A stretch of DNA of 64,000 nt from Notospermus geniculatus (lineage: Eukaryota; Nemertea; Pilidiophora; Heteronemertea; Lineidae). Numbering within the stretch: the stretch's first letter is position 1; every line of letters starts with the position of its first letter. Below are positions 47,589 to 59,262 of this stretch, piece by piece. The stretch spans positions 1 through 64,000 of the forward strand of contig NMRB01002206.1 of assembly GCA_002633025.1 (NCBI GenBank). The letters are read 5' to 3'. The notes under the pieces are model-generated. The model made no database searches and had not been told where the DNA came from. It saw nothing but the letters and a program-made list of their open reading frames with translations. A program made the translations under genes and the position numbers.

Positions 47589-48729
47589 TGATCAGGAGTC
47601 GCAGCTTTTTACAGATGTTACAAAGCCGGACTCCAATCGTGAAAATATCAGGTTCGCAAAAAACTAGACGACGAAACATAATCAGCATGATTACTTTGAA
47701 CGATCGCTTGAGCATTCGTTCTGAAGGCGGAATCCCCTCCGACGTCGAACGCCGAAGTTCGCCATACAGCAACAACCAACATCGACGGTCCTCTACTACA
47801 TCATTTCTAATTTCGTTTCCCGGGAAACGGCTCGAAGACATTACATGAATAGCGTTAGTATCGGACGATTGATTGGATAGCAATAGCGGTACGATAGTCC
47901 GTACTGTTTGCCTAGATAAACAGGAAAAATGAAATTCGATGTGTCATGGTCAGAGGTTTTTGTGATCGTGAATGAAAATTTAGGGAAAGGCGATTGAATG
48001 GCAATTCGGTGGAAGAACGAAAAGTGTGGAACAATTCCTGAAACGCAATGTCCATCGGTCCAATATTCTGCCTATGCTCAATAAATGCTTACACGTGTGT
48101 CTGCACATTAGCCGGCCATTAGGCCCTGAACCTGAATTTCCATAAAGTAGCAAGAAAAACTCATCCTGAGAACATCAGGCGTTCTTAGTGCTCGCTACCT
48201 TCGTCTGATTATATTCTCAGGATGGAAAAACTGGGCCGTGCACGCTGGGCATATGCTATCAGTGAGAAAATGTCCCGATGCACCCAATCTTGCTAAATTA
48301 CAATTGGAATTCATCTAACGTGGTCAATGATAAGGCACCTCATTTACTTTGGAAAGGAGTCGAACAACAAAGGCTGACTTCACAATGACATCACCGCAAC
48401 TTCAATCCAGGAAATTGATGACCAATGTAGCTCGTTTACTTATGGCGGTAGAAACTGTTGACATTTGCCGGGTTTTCATTTTTCCTTATTGACTTATAGG
48501 CTAACGATATTGACAGGAACGGATGGGGCCTAATCCGCTAGCTCCAGGGGAGGGAATATGGCATAATGACGGAGCCAGCCCTGGATGTGCGTATTTTTGT
48601 ATGCTGTGCGAGGTTGGATGGGTAATGTGGTTCTGGGTACGCGGGAAGAGTACACGCGGAATTTATGGAGGCGAAATATGGCATCTAGTGTACACCTAGG
48701 CGGCAGCACGCTAGACGTTGTCGTCTTAA

Positions 48730-48869
48730 GGGTGGGTGCACACTAGAAGCGATTCGCCAAGCGATTTGGAATCGCACGCGATTTGCTTTTGTTTGGGAGG
48801 CATTGCGGTATGATATAACAAAGAACCGTCGCATGCGTTGGGCGAATCGCGTGCAGTGTATACCCACCC
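48730..48869. mobile_element. MITE with GGGTGGGT ends and TAA target duplication
   Basis: 140 bp. Ends gggtgggtgcacact and agtgtatacccaccc are inverses, flanked on both sides by TAA. Copy 2 of the block lacks the element. A 3-bp TWA duplication is the habit of PIF/Harbinger transposons, so a Harbinger-type MITE is the best guess. Confidence 0.75.
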
Positions 48870-49334
48870 TAACCAATCCAGTTTGATACTGAAGTTGGTG
48901 ACGACAGTTGTTTGTGCAATCGCTTTGCCATGAATTGCAACTCCATTGTTTATGACCCCGCAGAGATAGATTATTGAGCAGAAATGTTTTCCGTATTCAG
49001 CTCAGGACACTGTATTGGTATTTTCATTTGCAAAGTGACATTTATTTAAAGGCCACGAAAATATTGGTTTGTTTCATTCAGAGTTCATTTCCTAACAGTT
49101 TTTTTGCACAGGTGTGCACAGCGTGGTGCACAATACACCGATTACATCTCGCAGCTATCACAGCGCCCCTAGTACTACTTTGAACGGCCACTTCCGGTTT
49201 ACCTCGCTTCCAGGTGTAATTCCTAAAGAGTGAAGTTAGTTTGTAACCTCACTACCAGGAATAAGGGCAAAAATTTCCTGGCTCGAGATTGAAATACGCG
49301 TATTGTTTCTCAAAGCCGCCGCCAGGAGATGGAG

Positions 49335-49568
49335 CATTCTTGACACTAGAGGGCGTTCCAAATAACACCCTCTAGTATCGATCAGCCACCGCCATGTTGA
49401 AAAGAAGTGCAGCGCAATAATATGTGTAAGGATTCCTTACCATTGTGAAGCGGTCCCTAATGGTAACTCCATTAGGAGGAGTGATGCGGTCAAACATGGC
49501 GGTGACTGATCGATGACAGTGTCTATTTGTGTAACGTAGTGGAGAAAATGGGCACTGTTGTACAGTTT
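49335..49568. mobile_element. 234-bp polymorphic insertion with 10-bp target duplication
   Basis: ggagatggag stands on both sides (49325-49334 and 49569-49578) and only once in copy 2. The inserted sequence has no clear terminal inverted repeat; it has an internal hairpin ctagagggcgtt...aacaccctctag. Class undecided. Confidence 0.75.
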
Positions 49569-49791
49569 GGAGATGGAGGTGCCTACATCCCCTGGCGGCG
49601 GCCTCAGGAACCAACACGTGTTTTTCAACCTCGATCTAGGAAATTGTAGCTTACTCCTGGTAGTGCGCATGCGGTTAAGAAATAACCTCGCTCCTATGAA
49701 TTATTAATACTTCCATGATCGAATATTTTGCATAGCATGACATTATTTTATTGGCTGTGGGTAAAGACTATTCAAGACCAGCATTTAAACC

Positions 49792-50927
49792 GGTCGAGGA
49801 TTTTTTCCATACACCATCGTCATTAGTTCCTCATTTGCCGCGAGGAGCGCTGTACAACTCTACCAAATATGGATAATATATGCGAAATCTTGGAATTCCC
49901 ATGAAACCGGGAATTCCCGGGTTCTTCACAGTTTCCTTCAGGCACTTAGTTAATAAACGGTCCTGACCACAAGACACAATGGCAGTTTAACGGAATTGAA
50001 TGTATCCCAGACTTTTTTTTTCACGGGCCACGAAACGGATTGTATACCGTATTTCTGTTTATGTTCAGTCTTTCTTGGTGAAGTTGATTTGCAGGTGCCA
50101 TGCCCTTCATCCTTTTTAATGCTGAATTTATTCAATTCGGTGGGTTGACATGTCCCAAAAACAGGCCTACCTAATAAACATCCATATGTAGGCCTACAAA
50201 CGTTGAATGTAAACAATGAATTCATGATACATTATTCCCTTTAAGGCTTTTTACATGGTTCAGACTGCTGCTGCTGCTGGGTAAAGACGAAAAAAAAAAT
50301 GAAAATCATCAACCCTATACGCTAGAGCACCCCATCTGGCCTTGTGTTTATTCATCAAAAATAATACTTCATTTAAAATAAAAAACCTCATCCGTCATAT
50401 TACTATGGAATACTAGTAGTATTACATGACTGTATTAGCAAGATTGAAACAGGCCTACATCCAACCCCACGTGCGAGTAGTCTTAGCCATGGAGGGAGAT
50501 GCAGCGAACAACAAAAAGCATTCCGACAGAAGAATTCCGGCCGTGGCCCGTAGGCATTGTAAGGGCACTCATGATTAGAGTAGGCCTAGCTACAGGTGTA
50601 CTGAAGGTGAAGAAAAGTGGTGCTGATGTCTGCATACAAAAGTCATGATATCATGTCTCCATCCATGATTAATCAATAATTCAATCCTAAAGCCTCAGTT
50701 TTGCAAAGCTCATCATCACAAAACAACAAACCTCACAACAAGCAGCGCATTCCTCCATGGGATTCCCGCTGGGTGGGAGTGGGTCACCACGTGCGAAGCT
50801 GTTATTCAGGGAATTTCCCGCGTCGCATACATTAACCTATATCTACCATATTTTGTACTGGTATGAAGCGCTCCTGGTGGCAAATCGAGGAACTAATGAC
50901 GATGGTATATGGAAAAAATCCTCGACC
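49792..50927. mobile_element. 1.14-kb non-autonomous DNA transposon, 9-bp target duplication, polymorphic
   Basis: Ends ggtcgaggattttttccata and tatggaaaaaatcctcgacc are inverted, and the pairing continues for nearly 50 bp (caccatcgtcattagttcct). Both sides carry atttaaacc (49783-49791 and 50928-50936). The other copy of the block shows the empty site with a single atttaaacc. No transposase frame is seen inside. A 9-bp duplication with long inverted repeats suggests a Mutator-like (MULE) origin. Confidence 0.85.
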
Positions 50928-51053
50928 ATTTAAACCGTTCATACCAGTTGTTCATACATGCGTGTAAACCGTTCCAACGTTATTTCAACACTTCGACAAG
51001 GAGCAGTGAAGTGTAACAGATCCACCAGCCGTTCATACCAAAATATTGTTCCC

Positions 51054-51802
51054 NNNNNNNNNNNNNNNNNNNNNNNNNNNNNNNNNNNNNNNNNNNNNNN
51101 NNNNNNNNNNNNNNNNNNNNNNNNNNNNNNNNNNNNNNNNNNNNNNNNNNNNNNNNNNNNNNNNNNNNNNNNNNNNNNNNNNNNNNNNNNNNNNNNNNNN
51201 NNNNNNNNNNNNNNNNNNNNNNNNNNNNNNNNNNNNNNNNNNNNNNNNNNNNNNNNNNNNNNNNNNNNNNNNNNNNNNNNNNNNNNNNNNNNNNNNNNNN
51301 NNNNNNNNNNNNNNNNNNNNNNNNNNNNNNNNNNNNNNNNNNNNNNNNNNNNNNNNNNNNNNNNNNNNNNNNNNNNNNNNNNNNNNNNNNNNNNNNNNNN
51401 NNNNNNNNNNNNNNNNNNNNNNNNNNNNNNNNNNNNNNNNNNNNNNNNNNNNNNNNNNNNNNNNNNNNNNNNNNNNNNNNNNNNNNNNNNNNNNNNNNNN
51501 NNNNNNNNNNNNNNNNNNNNNNNNNNNNNNNNNNNNNNNNNNNNNNNNNNNNNNNNNNNNNNNNNNNNNNNNNNNNNNNNNNNNNNNNNNNNNNNNNNNN
51601 NNNNNNNNNNNNNNNNNNNNNNNNNNNNNNNNNNNNNNNNNNNNNNNNNNNNNNNNNNNNNNNNNNNNNNNNNNNNNNNNNNNNNNNNNNNNNNNNNNNN
51701 NNNNNNNNNNNNNNNNNNNNNNNNNNNNNNNNNNNNNNNNNNNNNNNNNNNNNNNNNNNNNNNNNNNNNNNNNNNNNNNNNNNNNNNNNNNNNNNNNNNN
51801 NN
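51054..51802. other. Assembly gap (749 Ns)
   Basis: An unbroken run of N. Frames reported across it have no meaning. Confidence 1.
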
Positions 51803-52647
51803 TGCAAGTGGAGTGTAACGCCTAGGCGGCAGCACGCTAAACGCTGTCGCCTCAACCAATCCAGTTTGATACTGACGTTGGTGACGACAGTTGTTTGTGC
51901 AATCGCTTTGCCATGAATTGCAACTCCATTGTTTATGACCCCGCAGAGATAGATTATTGAGCAGAAATGTTTTCCGTATTCAGCTCAGGACACTGTATTG
52001 GTATTTTCATTTGCAAAGTGACATTTATTTAAAGGCCACGAAAATATTAGTTTGTTTCATTCAGAGTTCATTTCCTAACAGTTTTTTGCACACGTGAGCA
52101 AAATGTGGTGCATAATACACCGATTTCACATCTCGCAGCGATCACAGCGCCCTAGTACTATTTTGAACGGCCACTTCCGGTTTACCTCGCTTCCAGGTGT
52201 AATTCCTAGAGTGAAGTTAGTTTGTAACCTCACTACCAGGAATAAGGGCAAAAATTTCCTGGCTCGAGGTTGAAATACGCGTATTGTTTCAAAAAGCCGC
52301 CGCCAGGAGATGGAGGTGCCTACATCCCCTGGCGGCGGCCTCAGGAACCAACACGTGTTTTTCAACCTCGATCTAGGAAATTGTAGCTTACTCCTGGTAG
52401 TGCGCATGCGGTTAAGAAATAACCCCGCTCCTATGTATTATTAATACTTCCATGATCGAATATTTTGCATAGGATGACATGATTTTATTGGCTGTGGGTA
52501 AAGACTATTCAAGACCAGCATTTAAACCGTTCATACCAGTTGTTCATACATGCGTGTAAACCGTTCCAACGTTATTTCAACACTTCGACAAGGAGCAGTG
52601 AAGTGTAACAGATCCACCAGCCGTTCATACCAAAATATTGTTCCCTA
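51803..52647. repeat. Duplicated block B, copy 2
   Basis: Starts directly after the gap and matches 48683-51053 minus the three insertions. It continues past 52647 into unique sequence (ctattgctctccttg). It keeps the empty sites that define the insertions in copy 1. Confidence 0.85.
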
Positions 52648-53373
52648 TTGCTCTCCTTGCATGAATTAACAAAATAATAACAAAAAAAACGTTTTCACGC
52701 TTCCGTTTCTCTCATGAAAGTCCGGATCACGCGCTGAATGAGGCAGAACTCGCCAAATAACACACTTGCGTCAGTGATACTCATGGTTGCACACGTCGAA
52801 TGCAAGCAATGGTGTTTTCAACAGCAATTAATCTAAAGCAGAATTATCATGAGGGTATTCAACGGGTTGCTTCACGCAGAAAGAAGAATGCACATCGTAT
52901 GAAACTCAGTGCAAGCAATTTATGCCTGCATGAAGTACGAATATGTACACGAAAGCTCAGCTGTAAATTGGAATATGACCACACACAAAAAACGCTGCAA
53001 ATCTCATTTTCAAGTTGGTACTTATACTTGATTCTGTTAAACATCGTATCATATCATAATGGCAAGCTGTTGCAGTCAGTTTATTTCATTTGAGTAGGTG
53101 CAGGCTGAGCGTCAGGAAGTCATAATACGGGGTTCCAGAAGGTTCATCTTTAGGCCCAAGGTCATCTACTCTCTACGTACCAAGCCAATAGGAGAGTTAT
53201 CATACGCAAATACTGTCACACGCACCAGCTTTACAGTCTACTTTCAAAGTACAGTTGTAGTTTTAATTGCCTTCAAACCTTGCAAACACTGCACATGATC
53301 TAGGCACAATATAGAAATGTTGTTTAATAAATCTGACATAATATGCAGAGAACTGAAAAAATCGACAACTTAC

Positions 53374-53517
53374 CGTCTATATCTGCCTGATCAATCATAA
53401 CCTCCACTTCTTCTTGTGAGACTGCGTTTTTCAAGAATGACATGACGTCAGAGAGCTCTGCCGTCGTAATCCGTCCGTCGCCATCTTTATCCACTAACGT
53501 GAACGCGTCCTTATATT
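53374..53517 (-). CDS. Calmodulin-like gene, exon with EF-hand 1 and start of EF-hand 2
   Basis: 144 nt, phase 1 to phase 1, between tttttccag|AA and GAC G|gtaagt. It reads YKDAFTLVDKDGDGRITTAE, then LSDVMSFLKNAVSQEEVEVM, then IDQADIDG. EF loop 1 is canonical (D-K-D-G-D-G-R-I-T-T-A-E), as is the first half of loop 2. Calmodulin's usual FSLFDKDGDGTITTKELG is clearly the nearest pattern, but the first exiting helix (MSFLKNAVSQEEVEVM) is diverged. Confidence 0.95.
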
Positions 53518-53548
53518 CTGGAAAAAAAGTATCGAGATCCACGATGAT

Positions 53549-54055
53549 GTGCAAATAGAAAGAACGCTAAGCGCCGATTTATCGAAGTCTGCAACTAAGA
53601 AGAAAACTGAACTCGACGGGAAATCTTCGACGACCGATTGCTTCGCCGCTCGGTCGCATTCGGAAGGCATTCGGCAATCTACGGGAAGGCTCGGCCGAAA
53701 TCGGGCGAACAGTCGTATTGGGCTCTTAGCTCAAAAAGAAATTGGCTGCTATCTTTGCGGCATAAAAGTTGTCGCCGATCTATTCATAGATCATTATGTT
53801 GACATCACCGGTTATTTTTAGAATGGGGTACCCGTAGCCACGTGGGTGCTAAATGTAATCAAACATGCCGAATCGCGCGGAATGGCAATACCGAGGAAGT
53901 TTCTTGATGAGAATGTTTGTATGTGTTGCAGATCTGTACCAAAAGCTCACAATCATCGCCGTTTTTTAGACAGGGGGAGAAAGAAATTTTACAGGAAAAT
54001 GAACTCCTACAATGACGTCAGCAATAAAATGGCAGCCAGAGACGAAGCCTTCTAG
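53549..54055 (+). pseudogene. Interrupted coding candidate with two CxxC pairs
   Basis: One frame runs from 53549 to a stop at 54053-54055, broken only by a TAG at 53819-53821. The upstream part has coding-like codon use and ends ...EIGCYLCGIKVVADLFIDHY; the downstream part has PRKFLDENVCMCC and a basic region (RGRKKFYRK). Two CxxC pairs about 53 residues apart, the second after a proline-basic segment, faintly recall ZAD-type zinc-binding domains, but this is a weak resemblance. The TAG follows a pyrimidine stretch (ggttatttttag) and could instead be a splice acceptor for a downstream exon. It lies antisense within an intron of the calmodulin-like gene. Confidence 0.3.
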
Positions 54056-54592
54056 CCCTAGCGGCGGCTTAGGGAACCAAAATGAACTTAAGACAGGACA
54101 ATCACTTTAATTGTTTACCTAACGTTCAGCACAAAGCAAAATTCAGTCTCATGAACCTCCCAGCTCCAGATTCTAGATGGATGGCGCGGATTGCTGTCTT
54201 GCGATTATGCAAATTGCAGTTAATTGTCCAGAGCTTAAATGAAATCAACGCTCCTTTGCATCTACAAGTGAAATTAATCACCTAATGCAAAACATTCGTT
54301 CTTAAAATTTAACATTTAATCATTGCGGAGTGATAAATCATCGCACGAAATCGAAAACATGAACTTCGCATTACGGAATTCCCCCTTCATTCAATACCGT
54401 AAAATGGATGGGGTTGTGAAAATTGCGAACCGGAGATTAAAACGGAACGATGCTGAAAGGAAATTCCGCTGGGCCGGTCCGTTCTCATGACCCTCAATTT
54501 CATTTTCATAAACACACGGTCATACTAGTATGGAAAGAATTTTCGTCAAAACTGAATTGCGCGTGCAGAGATTGGCATCGATGCACGAGCGC

Positions 54593-54976
54593 GAATGAGG
54601 AACCGGACGAACTAACGTCACGACGTGGCGCTGCGATCGATGAGACCGAAGTTTCTTTTTTCAACGTGATTTCCAGTCATTTCCATTAACTTCTGGTGTG
54701 AAATCAACCCATTTTTTTCGGTCGCATGACATTAAAATTTACACCATCTTGTCGCGGATGAAAATTTCTAAAATTCCTTTGCTTTTTTTCCTTAAAATAA
54801 AGGGGTAGGATGGCGATAACGGCAACGTCTTTATCTCATTTTTTCTTGTAGAAAAATGTACAGCAGATTTTTTCATGACGCAACGTCAGCACATAAAACG
54901 ACGTCAATGACGTCGGTTCGGTCTCATCGATCGCTGCGCCGACCTGTCGGGATAAACGGCACGCCGGTTCCTCATT
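54593..54976. mobile_element. MITE, 'atgaggaacc' family, best preserved copy
   Basis: aatgaggaaccgg and ccggttcctcatt are inverses, then taacgtcacgacgtggcgctg and the matching right arm through gcgccgacctgtcggg. Family of 11212-11607. Confidence 0.85.
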
Positions 54977-55081
54977 AAAAATTAAAAGTGAGTTCATGAC
55001 TTTCTGCATACACGTATTTGTCAATCTTTAGCCTATCTTTATGAGACCACACGAGATGACGTTTAAAGCCACTCGCACTGG

Positions 55082-55195
55082 CATAATTCACGCATGGTTA
55101 GCATAATTTATGCATGGTTAACATAATTTATGCATGGTTAGCATAATTTATGCATGGTTAGCATAATTTATGCATGGTTAGCATAATATATGCAA
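55082..55195. repeat. 20-bp minisatellite, about 5.7 copies
   Basis: Unit gcataatttatgcatggtta, itself partly palindromic (gcataatttatgc). Intronic. Confidence 0.9.
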
Positions 55196-55206
55196 ACTGA
55201 AATCGG

Positions 55207-55575
55207 TTGGCTGTAAGTGATGCCACAAATGCATTTTCGTGTTACAGTACATGCTGCACACTATGCCGCCTTTTAAGGCTGTCGGAAAAGGGCAGTTCAA
55301 AAATCGGCCGCTGTAACCTCGGAGGCGGAGAGTTAGAGTCCTGTTCAAATTTTGGATATCACAATATTCATAGTGTCGAAAAATCGACTCGGATGCTGAA
55401 TTTAGCGAGACTGCTATACGCCCTGCACATCCGCAATTACCGATTCCTCTCCAAGACAAGTTTCCTCGTTGCTAAGCAACGTGTATCAAGTGATAAAGAG
55501 ATCATTTCCTTTCCCCGTGACGACGATTTTTCTGACCAGTGGAAGCCGTTGGTTACATCCGGGTATTTCCGCTAG
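55207..55575 (+). other. Unassigned open frame of 122 codons
   Basis: The longest uninterrupted frame in this part of the intron. It contains a Cys-rich start and a basic, serine-rich end, but no domain is recognised and the opposite strand is open for 93 codons too. Probably non-coding. Confidence 0.15.
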
Positions 55576-55677
55576 CATAACAAGGTTATTGTTTAAGGTG
55601 TTTTGTTGTGACTTGGCATGTCCCTTTCGTAATTAGACAGGCGTAGATCAATTTTCGCTGCTGTCATTACACAGCAT

Positions 55678-55908
55678 GTCGTTCATGAGAGCTACCCTAG
55701 CCGTCGGTTCTTGTTTTTGTTCAAACACGAAGTTCAGATAGTTTGTCAACAACAGATAAATAAAAAATTTACGGTCACAGTCGATCATCAATCAGATTAT
55801 TTCACATGGAAGCATGACACTTTTACGTGACCATCTAAACTCGTGGTCGAACAAACGCACGAATCGACGGCTTGGGTAGCTCTCGTGAACGTAGGACTTT
55901 AATGTTGC
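55678..55908. mobile_element. Foldback MITE, 'gttcatgagagctac' family
   Basis: gtcgttcatgagagctaccc and gggtagctctcgtgaacgta are inverses, with inner arms tttttgttcaaacacga / tcgaacaaacgcacga. Family of 4020-4333. It lies 39 bp from the calmodulin-like exon at 55947. Confidence 0.8.
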
Positions 55909-55946
55909 AGTCACTGAAAATTTGAATACGCAAACGTGTCACTTAC

Positions 55947-55980
55947 CTGATATTTGTTGTTGTGTGAGCCCTAATTCACA
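55947..55980 (-). CDS. Calmodulin-like gene, first located exon (N-terminus)
   Basis: 34 nt on the minus strand between cgttacag|TGT and TCA G|gtaagt, phase 0 to phase 1, reading CELGLTQQQIS; the next exon completes Glu. This aligns with calmodulin's ADQLTEEQIAE, just before EF-hand 1. Calmodulin genes typically have only the ATG in the preceding exon, which explains the absence of Met here. That exon was not found and may be anywhere above 56 kb or outside the window. The assembled product is about 158 residues with four intact EF-hands, so a calcium sensor is expected. Confidence 0.85.
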
Positions 55981-56216
55981 CTGTAACGAGAAAAAAGATT
56001 CGTGCATTAAGATCAAGTTTTCAATTATGAAAATGAAAGAAAATGTGTACCTGCCAATCTCAAGTGATTGATCACATGGGTGAACATCCTCAGGCATGTC
56101 AGGTGGAATATCAGGGGTTCTCAGCGTCGCCGTTCGCATGTGGTAACTAGAGGGGGAACCATTGATTACCTCAGGATGTGGGCAAGCATGCCTCCCGTTT
56201 TCCCCCAATCTGAAGC

Positions 56217-56524
56217 AGGCCCGTAGGAGCCGGGGGGGCCGGGGGTCCCGGGCCCCCCCCCCCCACTTTTTTGCCAAAAAATACCTTGGCCCAAATGTCC
56301 ATTTTGTATGTCCATATTTTTGCTCTCAGATCCCAGGAAAATGCATCTAAAGCACTTAAATTGTCAAATTTTTATGGGGGAGGACCCCAGAGCCCCCGTT
56401 TTGGCTTCCCACTTCCTTTTCCATGCTCAGCGCACCGTCGAGCTACGCCCCCTTTCTGTCAATCCTGGATCCGGCCCTGCCAGGGCCCCCCCCCCCCACT
56501 CATCAGAGGGCTGCTACGGGCCTG
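56217..56524. mobile_element. CAGGCCCGTAG element with 5-bp target duplication
   Basis: Ends caggcccgtagga and tgctacgggcctg are inverted, flanked by TGAAG on both sides. The interior has long G and C tracts and gggcccc words. Same group as 57953 and 61085. Confidence 0.75.
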
Positions 56525-57035
56525 TGAAGTGGTCGCTAAGACCTCTGAAAACGGCGAGACACAACACAAGATTCTTGTGCTCATCGATTTTAGAAATTAT
56601 TGATAAAGTAATCATACCGAAAAATAAAATGTGTTCCAGTATTTGTAAAAATACTACATGTAGAATTTTAACATTCCGTTGGGTATTCAATGTTTTATTA
56701 AGAAACAAAGTACGAACTCTTTCGCATCCCTACGCAATTACTTGTGCAACGGTCAGAAATTCATCCGCCTTGAACAACGCATTTGCACTGTGCAAAAGTA
56801 GTACCGGTCTAGGCATTTCCAGAGTTTAATGTGGTAACGTTGAACTCTGGGTACGAGATTGCTTTTGCCCTTCACCCAGGCTTGGAGGACACGTACGGAA
56901 ATATCAGTGAGATCATCCCTGCGAGCCATGTCTATGAGCTAAACCTCTGGTGGTATCTCATCTCTGTGAGTTTTTTGTCCGCGACAAGCTCACAAAGACT
57001 GGCACGATTTCCAATCTCACAGACATGATTTTCTT

Positions 57036-57940
57036 TGTGCTGCCAGTTTTAGGAGCCAAGGTCAATGGGTGATACGAATAAAAATCAGTATCTACTAGAT
57101 AGTAGTTACTGGAAGTAAAAGCAACTAGTTCCAAGTTTTTACTCCAAGTAGAAGTGAACACTTGAATTCATATGAATAAACAGTTGCTTTTACTGCAAAG
57201 TAATCACTTCTGCCCGACTAGTTTTTACTCGTCTGATCCTGGGTTCACCGTACTGAAATTAATACTGCTGATTATTCATATCCTCGGCAGTATTTACTGT
57301 TTTTGGAATAACTACTGCACGAGTTGAACTAATACTTATTATTAGTAGCTACAGGTCCTGTTTTATTCATAAATACATGTACTTCAAAAAAGGAGTAAAA
57401 GTTATATACTTATTTTTATTCATATCAGTGTGACGATCTCACATAGGCCTACATGTGAGTTTGTATGTGATGTGGTACAAGCACAGATTAAAAAAAATGA
57501 AAGGGATTTGTGAGTTATGCATACAGAGACTGAGAGTGTATGTGCAAACATGATGTATTTGAGAAAAAACCTGCGACTAAATTACCAATTCCTGAAGTAG
57601 TGTTTGTCTTTTTTTTTCAAAAACAATGATGTATGTTCTGCTGATGATATATCTATAGACAAAATGTCGTATTTGTTGGTGTGCATCTACGGTCTGTTTA
57701 AATGGTGCATAATAGAATGACTGAGATAACGTAATTATGTGACGAAAATGGCCGATCCATCCGCTGATGGGCGACAGCAGAAATCACGTAAGTTTCAACT
57801 CGATCATTTTCGTGTCGGCTAACCGGAAGGATGGCAGCCAATCCTGAGTCGCATTTATCCCTGTGTAGGTAAGGCGATTGAGTATTCTACGCTGTAACAC
57901 CGGTCACTACAAGTCTTCTAAGTAACATGAGCCATGAGGG
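57036..57940. other. Repeat-like non-coding stretch
   Basis: The block at 57060-57430 contains gatacgaataaaaatcagta and repeated agtttttactc and ttttattcata words in both orientations, like a decayed inverted-repeat element; similar words occur at 1355-1430. No gene recognised to 57940. Confidence 0.4.
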
Positions 57941-57952
57941 ATGGTAAACTAA

Positions 57953-58115
57953 CAGGGCCGTATTTAACTTTTTGGTCCGGGGGGGGGGCAGGAGCCTCTC
58001 AGGGGGGCAGAAGACCTCTTTTTGCCGTTTTTTGCCCAAAATCCGCATGAAAATCACGTTTTTTGGTTGGCTCAGGGGGGCAACTGCCCCCTCGCCCCCT
58101 TTAAATATGGCCCTG
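57953..58115. mobile_element. CAGGGCCGTATTTAA element with 5-bp target duplication
   Basis: Ends cagggccgtatttaa and ttaaatatggccctg are inverted, with ACTAA on both sides. The middle has ggggggggg and gccccctcgcccc. Confidence 0.8.
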
Positions 58116-58167
58116 ACTAAAGTTTCCGTTTGAGTGGACTTTTCAGAAGCGTGTGCCACGAATGATA

Positions 58168-58370
58168 TTGGGATAGTTCCAGATCTCACCGCTAGGTTTT
58201 AATTCTGAGATGAGCGCCGGTCGTCAATAATCACGTGATTGTTCGAAAAGCAGCCGATGAAAAACGTGTTGATTGGTTCAAAAACCATTGGTTCTCTTTT
58301 GTTGACCAATCAGCGCGTTGTTCGAAACGATCGCGTGATTTGAACCTGCCGGTGAGATCGGGAACCAATC
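58168..58370. mobile_element. MITE, 'ggtgagatcgg' family
   Basis: gttccagatctcaccg and the inverse cggtgagatcgggaac, with inner arms around aatcacgtgattgttcgaa and cgatcgcgtgattt. Family of 24694 and 38391. Confidence 0.75.
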
Positions 58371-58450
58371 TTACACAACTTATGAGTGCTGTGTGGTTAC
58401 ACGTAGGCCTACTTGTCAATATCCTCGGTGATTGAACAAGGTGAGCGATA

Positions 58451-58599
58451 TTAGGGAGGTTTAGAAATCAAACGATAAACGTAAACTTTACGACAACGTT
58501 ATTTTTCAAACTAACCAGATTTATACTGCATTTACGGTACATGAATAACGTTGTCGTTAACGTTTACGTTTATCGTTTGATTTCCAAACCGCCCTAATT
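58451..58599. mobile_element. Hairpin MITE with TTAGGGAGGTTTAGAAATC ends, copy 2
   Basis: Near-identical in arms to 35455-35608; the loop differs in length and sequence. Confidence 0.85.
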
Positions 58600-59262
58600 T
58601 GTGACGCTTATTGCACCTTTTAAAAATCTCAGAAAACGCGTGCAAGAACAAGATGAACAGGTGTATGTACATCAAGATTACGATCAGAGAAACAACAAGC
58701 ATTTCGACATGGATTCCACGATATTAAACCAATATTTACACGCGTGATCGAGGTGTTATTTTGATCAACATGATTTCTATATATAACGCGCCGAGTTCGA
58801 TCTGGACGGAAGACCGTGGGTGAGGAATTCATATATTGACTGCGCCGCTATGCATATTTCATAAGGTTACGTATAAGCCGAACAAGCCCGGGGGTGAGGT
58901 ACTTTCGCTTGGGATCGTAACCCTTTCACAGCCAGAGGGTCAGTTTTGTCAAAAAAGAATATAAAAAATACGTCACATGACGTTTTGACTTCACTGCATC
59001 GCAGAACAGCCTATGATTGAACCGGTGTAACAGGAGTCAAAGTCTCCCTCGAATTTAGTCCGGTTTTCTATTTTTCAACGAGGGATTAAACTTTAAGGCT
59101 ATAGAAACCAAGATCATTGGATTAAAACCTTACAATGGCTGACTATTGTAACCCGGACATGCATTCCTAAGACTACCATCCCTTCACACCGTTTTTAGTA
59201 AATTTGGCAAAAGTGATTTTTACGTCTTTTGGCATGCAGCCCCTCAGTTTTGGTCGCAACAT

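Larger units (their letters stand above)
48683..51053. repeat. Duplicated block B, copy 1 (ends at N gap)
   Basis: Matches 51803-52647 in order, with the same right edge (accaaaatattgttccc) that here abuts the gap. It is longer because three discrete insertions (48730-48869, 49335-49568, 49792-50927) are absent from the other copy. This is best explained as two haplotypes placed in series. The whole lies in the largest intron of the calmodulin-like gene. Confidence 0.85.

Noticed and set aside
50939-51859. Open frames of 259-306 codons across the second gap
   Set aside because: Same artefact of the N run.
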